A stretch of 64,000 nt of DNA. It comes from Streptomonospora mangrovi. Lineage in GTDB: Bacteria; Actinomycetota; Actinomycetes; Streptosporangiales; Streptosporangiaceae. The stretch spans positions 21,957 to 85,956 of the forward strand of contig NZ_JAJAQC010000035.1 in assembly GCF_027604915.1 (NCBI RefSeq), written 5' to 3'. This document shows, one piece after another, positions 14,909 to 22,476 of this stretch. The notes beneath the pieces are model-generated. The model saw only the letters and a program-made list of their open reading frames with translations, was not told where the DNA came from and ran no database searches. Position 1 is the first letter of the stretch. Every line of letters starts with the position of its first letter. The translations under genes and the position numbers were made by a program.

Positions 14909-16662
14909 GGTCGGGCGGGTTCCTCGCGCGGGGGTGGCGGGCGGTGGGCCAGCGGGACGTCGAGGTGGAGGTCGAGCAGGCCGATCGCGTCGAGCAGGAG
15001 GCCGCGGTCGAAGGGCTCGGGCAGCCGGACGGGCAGGCCGATGTCGCGGCGGCGGTCGAGTTCGGGCGCGGGGTCGCGGCCGTCCTGGAGCAGCGGGGCC
15101 AGCCGCGACAGCAGCCAGGAGCGCTGCCCCGCCATGGGGGCCGAACGCAGGCTGCCGGGGGCGGCGGGGTCGAGGTAGGCCCGCAGGAACGCGCGGAAGT
15201 CGGCCCCGGGCATGGGCAGGGCGGTGCGCCCGGAGCCGGCGCGGTCCTCGTGCAGCCGGGCCACCACCCGGACGGGGTCGTCGAAGACGTGGGACCACGC
15301 CACCACGTGGTCGTGCATCCGGTGCTCGGCGGCCTTGCGGTGCTCCTTGGCGGTGTCGCACAGGGCGGCGCAGATGTCGTAGCCCACCGACAGCGGCGCC
15401 CCCACCGGCTGCACCGCGATGCCGATCCCGGCCGAGGGCACGCCGGTGGTGCGGCCGGTGGCGCCGAGCCGACGGGTCCAGGGGGGCTCGGCGGCGCGGG
15501 CGGCCATGGCGGCGCGGGGGTCGCCGGGCGGGACGAGCGCGGGGTCGGTGTCGAGCCAGTCGAGGGCGAACCGGGTGACGCTCCAGGCCAGGCGGGCGTC
15601 GCAGATGACGGTGAGGTCGTCGCCGGCCACGACCACCGGGCGCACCGGCACGTGGACCGCGCCGCGCAGCACGTGCGGGCGCAGCCGGCCGCCCGCGCCG
15701 TGGCCGAGGATGGCGGGTTCGCCGGTGTCGGGGTCGGTGGTGACGGCGCCGGCCACGGCCCGGATGACCGCCTGGGCCAGGCCCTCGGTGAGCCGGGCGA
15801 TGTCGGCGGAGACGGTGCGCATGTGGGCCACGACGTCGGCGCCGGCGGAGTCGAGGGCGGCGTGGTAGCGCTTGAGGAGGTCGCCCAGCCCGTTGAAGTC
15901 GAGGTGGATGACCGCCAGGCGGCTGAGGTCGCCGATCTCGCGGCCGAGGTGGTCGACGTCGGTGGGGAGTTCGAGGCGGTCGGCGCCGGGCGGGGGCGCC
16001 AGGCCGCGCAGCCAGGTGCGGGTGTTGGAGTCGTGCCACTGGCGGGCGCGCACCCGCGCGGTGACGATGTCGCGGGCGGCGCGTTCGCGGACCGGGCCGC
16101 GGTCGCGGGTGTGGTCGAGGAGTTCGGCGGGGCGCCCGGTGATGTCGCAGGCGGCGGTGACGCCCACCCCGAGCGCGGGCAGGTGGCCGGGGGCGGGCAC
16201 CGCGCGGGCGGCCTGGAGCGCCGAGGGCAGCAGCCGCAGCGCCTCGGCCTGGGTGGCGGGGCCGGATCCGGGGCCGCCGTAGGGCACGTGCGCCACGACC
16301 GGGTTGAGCTGGTCGGAGAGGTCGCGCAGGCGGCGGGTGTAGCGGCCGGTGAAGGCGCGGGCGTGGTCGGCGGCGCGGCGGGGGTCGGTGAAGGCGATGT
16401 AGAGCGCGCCGCCGGCGTCGCGCAGCACCGCGCACGAGCCGGCCGGGAGGTCGGCCAGCAGCGGCGCCAGGTGCGGCCCGGCGGGGTCGGTGAGGTCGGC
16501 CATCAGGGTGGCGCGGCCGATGGCGTCGAGCAGCCGCCGGCCCTCGTAGACGAACCGCTGGATGCCCGCGAGGTCGACACCGACGACCACGCCGGCGGCC
16601 GGGCGCGGCCGGGCCGCCGCCGGAGGCGGGGCGGCCTGGGTGGCGGGGCGGGCGGGGGCCAT
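14905..16662 (-). CDS. cas10: Cas10 large subunit without HD domain
   Basis: A 585-aa Cas10. After an Ala/Pro leader the first palm begins 'GVVVGVDLAGIQRFVYEGRR', the usual opening of the non-catalytic palm. The second palm opens 'VIHLDFNGLGDLLKRY' (about 251-266) and carries the cyclase motif as AGDD at 346-349 ('PVVVAGDDLTVICDA'), GGDD with the first Gly replaced by Ala and both Asp kept. There is no N-terminal HD nuclease and no four-Cys zinc ribbon, so the protein is shorter than typical Cas10. Expected activity: cyclic oligoadenylate synthesis on target RNA binding, no DNase. ATG 16662 follows AGGAGA; the gene is 18 bp after the CARF gene. Confidence 0.85.
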   Translation of the reverse strand: MAPARPATQAAPPPAAARPRPAAGVVVGVDLAGIQRFVYEGRRLLDAIGRATLMADLTDPAGPHLAPLLADLPAGSCAVLRDAGGALYIAFTDPRRAADHARAFTGRYTRRLRDLSDQLNPVVAHVPYGGPGSGPATQAEALRLLPSALQAARAVPAPGHLPALGVGVTAACDITGRPAELLDHTRDRGPVRERAARDIVTARVRARQWHDSNTRTWLRGLAPPPGADRLELPTDVDHLGREIGDLSRLAVIHLDFNGLGDLLKRYHAALDSAGADVVAHMRTVSADIARLTEGLAQAVIRAVAGAVTTDPDTGEPAILGHGAGGRLRPHVLRGAVHVPVRPVVVAGDDLTVICDARLAWSVTRFALDWLDTDPALVPPGDPRAAMAARAAEPPWTRRLGATGRTTGVPSAGIGIAVQPVGAPLSVGYDICAALCDTAKEHRKAAEHRMHDHVVAWSHVFDDPVRVVARLHEDRAGSGRTALPMPGADFRAFLRAYLDPAAPGSLRSAPMAGQRSWLLSRLAPLLQDGRDPAPELDRRRDIGLPVRLPEPFDRGLLLDAIGLLDLHLDVPLAHRPPPPREEPARP

Positions 16663-16680
16663 GTGGGGTCTCCTGCGGGG

Positions 16681-19383
16681 TCAGAGCCGGAGGGCGGACA
16701 GGTGGGCGGCCAGGGCGGCGCGGAAGCGCGGTGTCGCGGGGTCCGCGGATACCACTCTCGGACGCCGGGTGTCCTCGTGGGCGGTGATGGTGTCGGCGGG
16801 GGGCGCGGTGTCGTCGGCGTCGTGGCCGGTGCCGCGCCACCAGGAGAACCAGTCGATGAGGTCGAGGGCGCGCCGTGGGTCGCCGTCGCCGGGCCGGTGC
16901 AGCGCCAGGGTGGTGCCGGCGGTGCCGCAGCGGACGTTGAGCAGGGCGGCCGAGGCGAACACGTCGTGCGCCCAGCCGCCGGCGCCGACGTCCTGCTCCA
17001 GGTGGGCCCCGCCGGAGGTGAAGTAGCGCAGCCGGGTGCGGCGCGGCGCGCTGAGGCCCAGGGCGCGGTCGGCCACGGTGAGGACGACGGTGGGGCGCTG
17101 CGGCGCGGAGTACTGGGGCAGCGGGGGCGCGCCGGCGGTGACGGTGTCGTCGACCCAGGCGGCGACGTCGTGGCCGGCCGCCAGCGCGCGGATCTGGTCG
17201 GCGGCGGCGTCGATGAGGGCGACGTCGATCTGGCGGGCGGCGATGGGGGCGACGGCCTCGGCCAGGGAGCCCGTGAGGAAGCGGTAGCCGCGCAGCAGCA
17301 GCCGCCACTCCACGGCGGCCGGGCCGTGGCGGCCCACCGGGCCGTGGGTGCGGCAGTAGACCTCGCGGGTGAGGGGCGAGACGTAGGTGATGCAGCCGCC
17401 GCGCTCGTGGGCGGCCAGGGCCAGGCCGGTGCTCATGGCCTTGGTGCCGATGGTGATGTCGGCCACGACGGGGGCGTCGGCGTCGGCGTACTGGTCGATC
17501 TTGGCGCGGGCGCGGGCGGCGACGTCGGCCACGTCGGCGGCGTCGACGGCGGCCTCGGCGAACTTCACGCGGTCGGGGTAGCCGTCACGCCGCAGGCGGG
17601 CGGCGAGGCGGCGCCGGTTCACGGCGCGGAAGGCGGCGGGGTCCTCGGCGGCGAACAGGGTGCGGCGCACGGCGGAGTCCAGGGCGGACAGCTCTTTCTC
17701 GCTCTGCCGGGTGAACAGCAGCACGGCGCGCGCGGGCAGGCAGGCGCGGACGGCGGCGAGGACGGACAGCCGGCTGCCGCCCAGGCCCATGATCAGCAGC
17801 GGCCGCCGACCGGGCGGGGCGCCGGCGCCGGGGGGCGGCGCGTGCGGGCCGGTGCGGGCGCCGGCGGCGCCGGGTTGGCCGGGCTGTGCGGCCGGGCCCG
17901 GGCCGGCGGCGGTGGGCTCCTCCCCTGCTTCGGGGGCGGGGTCGGCCGGACGCGCCTGCGGAGGACCCGGGTCGGGGCGGGCGCCGCCGGCGGGCGGGGC
18001 GGCGCGGGGCGGCTGGGGGCGCTCGGGTGCGGGGCGGTCGGCGGCGGGGGCGCAGCGCGCCGGGCGGGACAGGCCGGGGACGCCGTGGGCGGGGGTGCGG
18101 TCGCGGGCGGGGCGGGAGGTGGTGCGGGCGGTCACCGCCGAGGCGCGCGGCGCGGCCTCGGCGGGCAGGGAGCCGCGCGCGGAACGCCCCGGGGCAGGCG
18201 GCTCGGCGGCGGACGCGGCTCCTCCGGCGCCGGGGGCGGGCGGTGCGGCCTCAGCGGACAGGGGCGCCGGCGCCTCGGGGAGGGGGGCGGCGGGGCATGC
18301 GGCCGGAACCGGCGCGGCGGGGCCGGGGAGGTGGCGGGGGACCGGAGCCGGCGGGGCGGCGGCCGGGCGGGGCGGCGCGGCGGGGAAGAAGCCGTCGATG
18401 ACGTGCTGGGCGGAGGGGAAGTCGCGGACCAGCTCGTCCAGGCTGCGCACGTGCAGCGGGGCGGTGCTGAGCTGGGGGTCGTAGGCCGCGAGTTGCTCGA
18501 CCGAGCAGTCGCCGCCGCCGCCCTCGTGGACGAACAGCACCCGCGCGGCGCCGCCGAAGGCGCGCTGGGCCTTGGTCAGGGTCCAGCCCGCGGCGTCGAG
18601 GATGTGGGAGGGGTCGCGCTTGACCTCGACGCACAGCACCCGGTGCCGGTAGCGCACGATGAGGTCGAAGTCGCCGATGGAGGCGTGCGGCGCGCGGGGG
18701 TCGGGCATGACGCGGTTGCCCAGCACCTCGGCGCCGGGCACGCCGGCGAGCCGGCGGCGGAACAGCGCCAGCACCCGGGCCTCGGCCATGTCGCCGCTGC
18801 CGAGGTCGGCGCCGCGCCCGCGCCGCAGCCACTCCTCCTGCGCCGCCGCCTGGTCGCCGGGGCGCAGGTCGACGCCGTGCACCGCCGCCAGGGCCTCGAT
18901 GGTCAGCGCGCCGCTGTCGATGCCGCCGGGGTGGACCGAGCCGTCGGTGAAGCGCAGGGTCTCGGAGGTGGCGTCGAGGTAGCTGCGCCACCGGTGGCGG
19001 TCGGGGAAGCGCTCGACGTGGCGCAGCACCGCGTGGGTGCTCATGACCTTGGTGCCGCCGGTGTAGCACAGCCGCCAGTCGCGCCGGAGGTCGGCCGCGA
19101 GCGCGGCGAAGCGCGCCCCGACGGCGTGGAAGTCGAAGGCGTCCTCACCGATGTCGAAGCGGCGGGCGACCTCGATGCCGGGGCACAGCCGGCGGGCCGT
19201 GGCGACGATGCGGGCGGCGCGCCGCGCGGTGTCGGTGGTGTGCACCAGCACCAGGCGGCGGGGCGTGAAGGTCAGCGCCGCCAGCAGCGCGGGCGTGGGG
19301 CTGGTGCCCGCCAGGACGACCAGGGTGGCGGGGGTGCCGCCGGGGTCGCGGGGGGCGTGGGTGTGCTCCGGTCTCCGCTCCAT
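16681..19383 (-). CDS. Tandem-CARF effector nuclease, Can1/Card1-like
   Basis: A 900-aa putative cyclic-oligoadenylate effector, first in the operon. CARF 1 (about 18-140) starts 'LVVLAGTSPTPALLAAL' and has the ligand-loop motif 'CYTGGTKVMSTHA' at 106-118. A PD-(D/E)xK nuclease follows (about 170-315): Glu201, 'GDFDLIV' (Asp238, Asp240) and 'VEVK' (Glu253, Lys255). Residues 333-527 are a Pro/Ala-rich linker. CARF 2 (about 527-680) starts 'PLLIMGLGGSRLSVLAAV' and has 'DITIGTKAMSTGLA' at 642-655. The last 220 residues include 'SGGAHLEQDV', reminiscent of the Card1 nuclease start, but no ExK, so this half looks inactive. Start ATG 19383 is preferred; TTG 19440 is possible. Confidence 0.82.
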   Translation of the reverse strand: MERRPEHTHAPRDPGGTPATLVVLAGTSPTPALLAALTFTPRRLVLVHTTDTARRAARIVATARRLCPGIEVARRFDIGEDAFDFHAVGARFAALAADLRRDWRLCYTGGTKVMSTHAVLRHVERFPDRHRWRSYLDATSETLRFTDGSVHPGGIDSGALTIEALAAVHGVDLRPGDQAAAQEEWLRRGRGADLGSGDMAEARVLALFRRRLAGVPGAEVLGNRVMPDPRAPHASIGDFDLIVRYRHRVLCVEVKRDPSHILDAAGWTLTKAQRAFGGAARVLFVHEGGGGDCSVEQLAAYDPQLSTAPLHVRSLDELVRDFPSAQHVIDGFFPAAPPRPAAAPPAPVPRHLPGPAAPVPAACPAAPLPEAPAPLSAEAAPPAPGAGGAASAAEPPAPGRSARGSLPAEAAPRASAVTARTTSRPARDRTPAHGVPGLSRPARCAPAADRPAPERPQPPRAAPPAGGARPDPGPPQARPADPAPEAGEEPTAAGPGPAAQPGQPGAAGARTGPHAPPPGAGAPPGRRPLLIMGLGGSRLSVLAAVRACLPARAVLLFTRQSEKELSALDSAVRRTLFAAEDPAAFRAVNRRRLAARLRRDGYPDRVKFAEAAVDAADVADVAARARAKIDQYADADAPVVADITIGTKAMSTGLALAAHERGGCITYVSPLTREVYCRTHGPVGRHGPAAVEWRLLLRGYRFLTGSLAEAVAPIAARQIDVALIDAAADQIRALAAGHDVAAWVDDTVTAGAPPLPQYSAPQRPTVVLTVADRALGLSAPRRTRLRYFTSGGAHLEQDVGAGGWAHDVFASAALLNVRCGTAGTTLALHRPGDGDPRRALDLIDWFSWWRGTGHDADDTAPPADTITAHEDTRRPRVVSADPATPRFRAALAAHLSALRL

Positions 19384-19760
19384 GGATCCGTTTCGCGCTG
19401 TCGCGTGCCGATACGGCACTTCCGGTAGTGATTCCCGCAATCAACCAGAAACCACTCTTTTCACCCCTGTGTCCGAGAGAAGTCATGCGATGGAGGTGAT
19501 CACCCCTACGAACCACGACCAAGCCACTCATGCAGGCACATCCCCTCGCACATACACGCTAGGCCCCGCACCGGCCCCTGGTGCGGACCGTCCACAGCAG
19601 GCGCCTCCGCCGCCTCGGCGGCCGGAAGGAGGAGCGGTGCCACCACGACGGACACGGAACCACGTCGAGCACCCGGACCGCCCCGGTCATCCCCAACCCG
19701 CCCCGGCCCCGCCGGGGCACGGCACCGGCGGTCCCGGACGTCGCGGTCCTCGCGGACACA

Positions 19761-20022
19761 CCCGGCAGACGGGATAGACCCACCCACCGCATGTCTCGCG
19801 CGTCGATCAGGGAAGTTCTCCCCGCCCCGGCCGACGGGACAGCGACCGCGCAGAGTACGACCTTGGCTTCCTCTTCGTCGTCCATCCCCGGTTGACGGGA
19901 TAACAACGCCAGTTGTTGATGGGCGCTCCGTCCAGGGTCGTTCCTCCCCGGCAGACGGAATCTTTCCAACATCTGGCTCGCCTGCGATCGTGTTCGCCCA
20001 GCCCATATCCGGCAGACGGAAT
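19761..20022 (-). CRISPR. Degenerate CRISPR-like array of five hairpin repeats
   Basis: Five copies of a 15-bp core, consensus CCCGGCAGACGGGAT on the plus strand, start at 19761, 19826, 19887, 19947 and 20008, so the period is 65, 61, 60 and 61 bp. Intervening sequences of 45-50 bp are unique. Each core forms a short hairpin; the copy at 20008 changes both arms together (TCCG/CGGA), keeping the pairing. Read on the minus strand, the sequence after the stem of the 19887 copy (CCGGGGATGGAC) resembles the 3' part of type I-E repeats, and 61 bp is the type I-E unit length. Only the core is conserved, so this is an eroded array or a CRISPR-like regulatory repeat, not a typical live array. A weaker sixth hairpin may lie at 19701-19717. 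Confidence 0.45.
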
Positions 20023-20046
20023 GGCTGCGGCCGAGGCTGTGGCAAC

Positions 20047-20099
20047 ACGGGCGGTTCCGGTCCCTGGGCGCTCGCCGCCCCGCGACCGGAACCGCCCGT
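20047..20099. terminator. Long inverted repeat beside the array
   Basis: A perfect 16-bp stem, 20047-20062 with 20084-20099, encloses a 21-nt loop that itself can form GGGCG/CGCCC (20066-20070 with 20076-20080). It separates the hairpin array from the NLTPH gene. It can act as a terminator for the cas6-NLTPH unit on the minus strand, but there is no U-tract. Confidence 0.5.
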
Positions 20100-20278
20100 T
20101 GCCGCGTCGCCGGTCGCGGCGCGGGCCGCACCCGCGCGGGCGTGCGCCCGGCGCGCCACCCGGCCCCGCGGCGGGCCGGGTCCACTCATCGGTCCACTCC
20201 TCGCGCTCCACACCTCCGCCACCCGCCGCCGTGCCTCCGCGGCCCGCGCACCGGCCGCGCCGGTCCGGCGGCACCGGG

Positions 20279-20611
20279 TCAGGCGCTGCGCCGGCCCAGG
20301 GCCTTGCAGCCCACGATCGTGCCGTCGGAGGAGCGCACCAGGTCGGTCGGCACCAGCAGGTCGGTCCGCTCGGGATGGGCCATGGCCACGGCGGCCGACA
20401 CGATGTACCAGACCCCGCTCGCCGGCGCGGGCAGCATCGCCCGGCCGTAGTCCTCGGAGAACACGGGGATGCCCCCGATGCGGCCGATCTCGCAGCGGTC
20501 GACCGCCACGCGCACCGGCTTGGCCGCCGCCGGACAGCGGACGACGACGCGGTCATTGGAGTCGAAGATCGTCACCTCGTGCGGTGTCAGGTTGACCAGC
20601 GGAACACGCAT
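20279..20611 (-). CDS. NLTPH-type small protein, phage-like family
   Basis: A 110-aa protein starting 'MRVPLVNLTPHEVTIFDSND'. The NLTPH opening and the later 'GVWYIVSAAVAMAHPERTDL' followed by 'VPTDLVRSSDGTIVGCKAL' match a family of small proteins that I know mainly from actinobacterial phages, prophages and plasmids; its function is unknown. ATG 20611 has GAGGGAAG just upstream. It lies 81 bp downstream of cas6 in the same direction and ahead of the hairpin array, so it may be co-transcribed with cas6. Its place in a defence locus is notable given its phage associations. Confidence 0.65.
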   Translation of the reverse strand: MRVPLVNLTPHEVTIFDSNDRVVVRCPAAAKPVRVAVDRCEIGRIGGIPVFSEDYGRAMLPAPASGVWYIVSAAVAMAHPERTDLLVPTDLVRSSDGTIVGCKALGRRSA

Positions 20612-20692
20612 TCTTCCCTCTCACATCCCGAGCCGGCGAGGCGGGCCGAGCGGACCTGCGCACACTGCGGATCCCGCGCCCGGCGGCCGAGG

Positions 20693-21616
20693 TCAGTCGA
20701 ACAGCAACCCGTCAAATTCCTGTTCCTGAAACTCCGCGTACGTGGGACGCGGAGGCCGGGGCCGCCGGCGGTCTCGGGCGGGACCCCGTCGCCGCCCGGC
20801 TGCCACGTCGTTGCCGGTGGTGAGGGTGTCGACGCGCAGCGCCCCGAATCCCTGCGCGGTGTACTTGCCCACCCCGGTCAGCTCGATGAGTTCCAGTAGC
20901 GCCCCGAAGTCGGCCAGGCGCCGACCGTCGGTGCCCCGCGGCAGGGTCAGCCGCAGGCCGCCCTCCCACCCGGGCACGGTGCGCCCGGCCGGACCGGGGT
21001 GCTCGGTGGCGCGGATGGGCGCGGATTCGTCGGGGGCGCGGCGCAGCAGCGTGGTGACGTCGTCAATGCGGCGCAGCCAGGGCTCGGCGAGGTCGCGCGG
21101 TGCGAAGCGGGCGACGGCGCCCACCGCCCCGCTGCCGCTGAGCTGCCCCGACGCGGTGCGGTGCACCACGCCGAACAGCAGCCGCGGGCCGGGCCACGCC
21201 TGGAAGCTGTCCTCTCCGTCGTAGTTGCGGGCCAGGGAGACCACCGGGCTGAGGGTGTGCAGGGCGGCCTCGTGTACGACCCTGCGCGGTTCGGTCAGGA
21301 TCGCGGTGTAGTCGCGTGCGTGGACGTCGGTGACCGAGAGCGGTTCGAGCAGGTGGTCGCCGACGCGCTGGACCCGGCCGACCAGGTCGGCGGGATCGGT
21401 CTCGGGCGGTTCGTCGTCGAGCCAGGTCAGGGACCAGACCCACAGCCGGTCGGCCAGGGGCTGGGGCCAGCCGTTCATGGCCCACTTCTTGGCGGCGCCG
21501 TGTTCGGGGCCGGGCTGGGGCCACCAGGTGTTCAACAGGCCGTGACAGTCAACGGCGCGCACGGGCCGGGCGGCGTCGGCGTGGTCGCGCAGGACCAGCG
21601 TCCAGCGTCGTGGCAT
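20693..21616 (-). CDS. cas6: Cas6-family CRISPR endoribonuclease
   Basis: A 307-aa Cas6-like protein. The C-terminal landmark is the glycine-rich loop 'LTGVGKYTAQGFGALRVD' preceded by 'FGALLELIELTG', the usual end of Cas6. The N-terminal region 'RAVDCHGLLNTWW' offers a histidine where Cas6 enzymes keep one for catalysis, but I cannot prove its role. Middle section: 'VVHEAALHTLSPVVSLARNY'. The last 40 residues are Arg/Pro-rich with an acidic tail. ATG 21616 follows GGGGGAG at 5 nt; GTG 21622 is possible. It should process the precursor crRNA that the type III complex uses; the only repeats nearby are the eroded hairpins at 19761-20022. Confidence 0.78.
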   Translation of the reverse strand: MPRRWTLVLRDHADAARPVRAVDCHGLLNTWWPQPGPEHGAAKKWAMNGWPQPLADRLWVWSLTWLDDEPPETDPADLVGRVQRVGDHLLEPLSVTDVHARDYTAILTEPRRVVHEAALHTLSPVVSLARNYDGEDSFQAWPGPRLLFGVVHRTASGQLSGSGAVGAVARFAPRDLAEPWLRRIDDVTTLLRRAPDESAPIRATEHPGPAGRTVPGWEGGLRLTLPRGTDGRRLADFGALLELIELTGVGKYTAQGFGALRVDTLTTGNDVAAGRRRGPARDRRRPRPPRPTYAEFQEQEFDGLLFD

Positions 21617-21799
21617 CGTCACTCCCCCTTTTCGCCGATGTGCCTCGGCCGTCGTGGGCGCGTCCGGATCGGGCCGGAGCATCCATTGCTCTCGGACAGG
21701 GACATCGGCGCCGTCCGAGAGGTGTCGGCACACGATCGAGCAGGAGGACGGGCCATGGCAGCACGCCGCTCGGCGGACCAGGACGGAGCCCGCTAGCCC

Positions 21800-22105
21800 A
21801 TGAGTTGCGCAGACGACCACCCCGACCCGCAGCCCACGAACCGCGGCGCGCCGCGGCCGAGGCCACGCGACTGGCTGGACGCCTACGTCGACTGGCGGGT
21901 GTCGCGGCTCGAGGCCGACCTCGCCGAGCCCGCGCCCGGGCGCGGCGCGGCCGACGGCGCCGATCCGGCGGGCGCCCCGGGCGGGCGCGCACCGGCCGAG
22001 GACCCCCGCGCGGCGCCCGCGCCGCCGGTGCCCGAGGTCGCGGCCCCCGACCTGGCCGCCCACCTCGCCGAGCTGGCCGAGCGCTACCGCCGCCGCTCGG
22101 GGTAG
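21800..22105 (+). CDS. Hypothetical 101-aa protein
   Basis: A 101-aa ORF divergent from cas6. It contains an amphipathic start 'RDWLDAYVDWRVSRLEADL', an Ala/Pro/Gly-rich middle and a C-terminal helix 'AAHLAELAERYRRRSG'. Third positions are strongly G/C, as in real genes here. GGAG lies 11 nt before the ATG, a weak ribosome site. No family recognised. It could be a small coiled-coil or adaptor protein, or a chance open frame. Confidence 0.45.
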   Translation: MSCADDHPDPQPTNRGAPRPRPRDWLDAYVDWRVSRLEADLAEPAPGRGAADGADPAGAPGGRAPAEDPRAAPAPPVPEVAAPDLAAHLAELAERYRRRSG

Positions 22106-22476
22106 GCGGCGCCGGGTCCCGGCCGCTCCGAGGGGGCGGCGCCGGATCCCGGCCGCCCGGTCGCGGTGAGGCGATCGGCACACCGCGGAGGGTCCGCGGG
22201 GCGCCGCCGCCCGGCGGCGCGGTCCGCGGCACCGGCCGCCCATCACTACACAGAACACCGCATCGCGTTCGGCACACACTTGCGTGCCTGCGCTTCTTGA
22301 CGGTGCGCCGCGTGTGGCCCTAATTTCTTAGGTGACCACGCGCGTCACGAGGGCGGTGCCCCTGCGGCACCAGCCGACGTGGGTGTGTCACCGGGCACAA
22401 CCGTCCTTCTTCTATGCACTTTCCCGGAGGAGCTGGGGAAGAGCCTCAGCCCCGTGCCACGGGGAGTAGAAGGACC
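22106..22476. promoter_or_regulatory. Upstream region of the 410-aa unknown gene with several inverted repeats
   Basis: 370 bp without a gene. It contains CCTAATTTCTTAGG (22319-22332, a 5-bp inverted repeat with 4-nt spacer), immediately followed by GTGAC-N7-GTCAC, and a 15-bp near-leader palindrome CCCCGTGCCACGGGG (22450-22464) just ahead of the TTG start at 22477. The AT-richer patch 22317-22330 stands out and probably marks the promoter. Confidence 0.4.

Larger units (their letters stand above)
19384..20278. other. Non-coding stretch between the CARF gene and the NLTPH gene
   Basis: About 900 bp without a convincing gene. It contains the palindrome GGTGATCACC at 19494-19503, about 110 bp upstream of the CARF-effector start, where an operon promoter or operator would be. 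It also holds five regularly spaced hairpin repeats (19761-20022) and a long inverted repeat (20047-20099), listed separately. The open frames across 19500-20220 are interrupted, mutually inconsistent and repeat an 'IPSAG' peptide only because of the DNA repeats. Confidence 0.5.

Noticed and set aside
14455..19428. A 1657-codon plus-strand open frame opposite cas10 and the CARF gene
   Set aside because: Gly/Val/Ala/Arg-rich antisense shadow caused by high GC; no ribosome site or domain.
19506..20222. Minus-strand coding frame with repeated IPSAG peptide
   Set aside because: The peptide repeats come from the DNA hairpin repeats; the frame has no ribosome site, overlaps the array and is not supported by codon bias between repeats.
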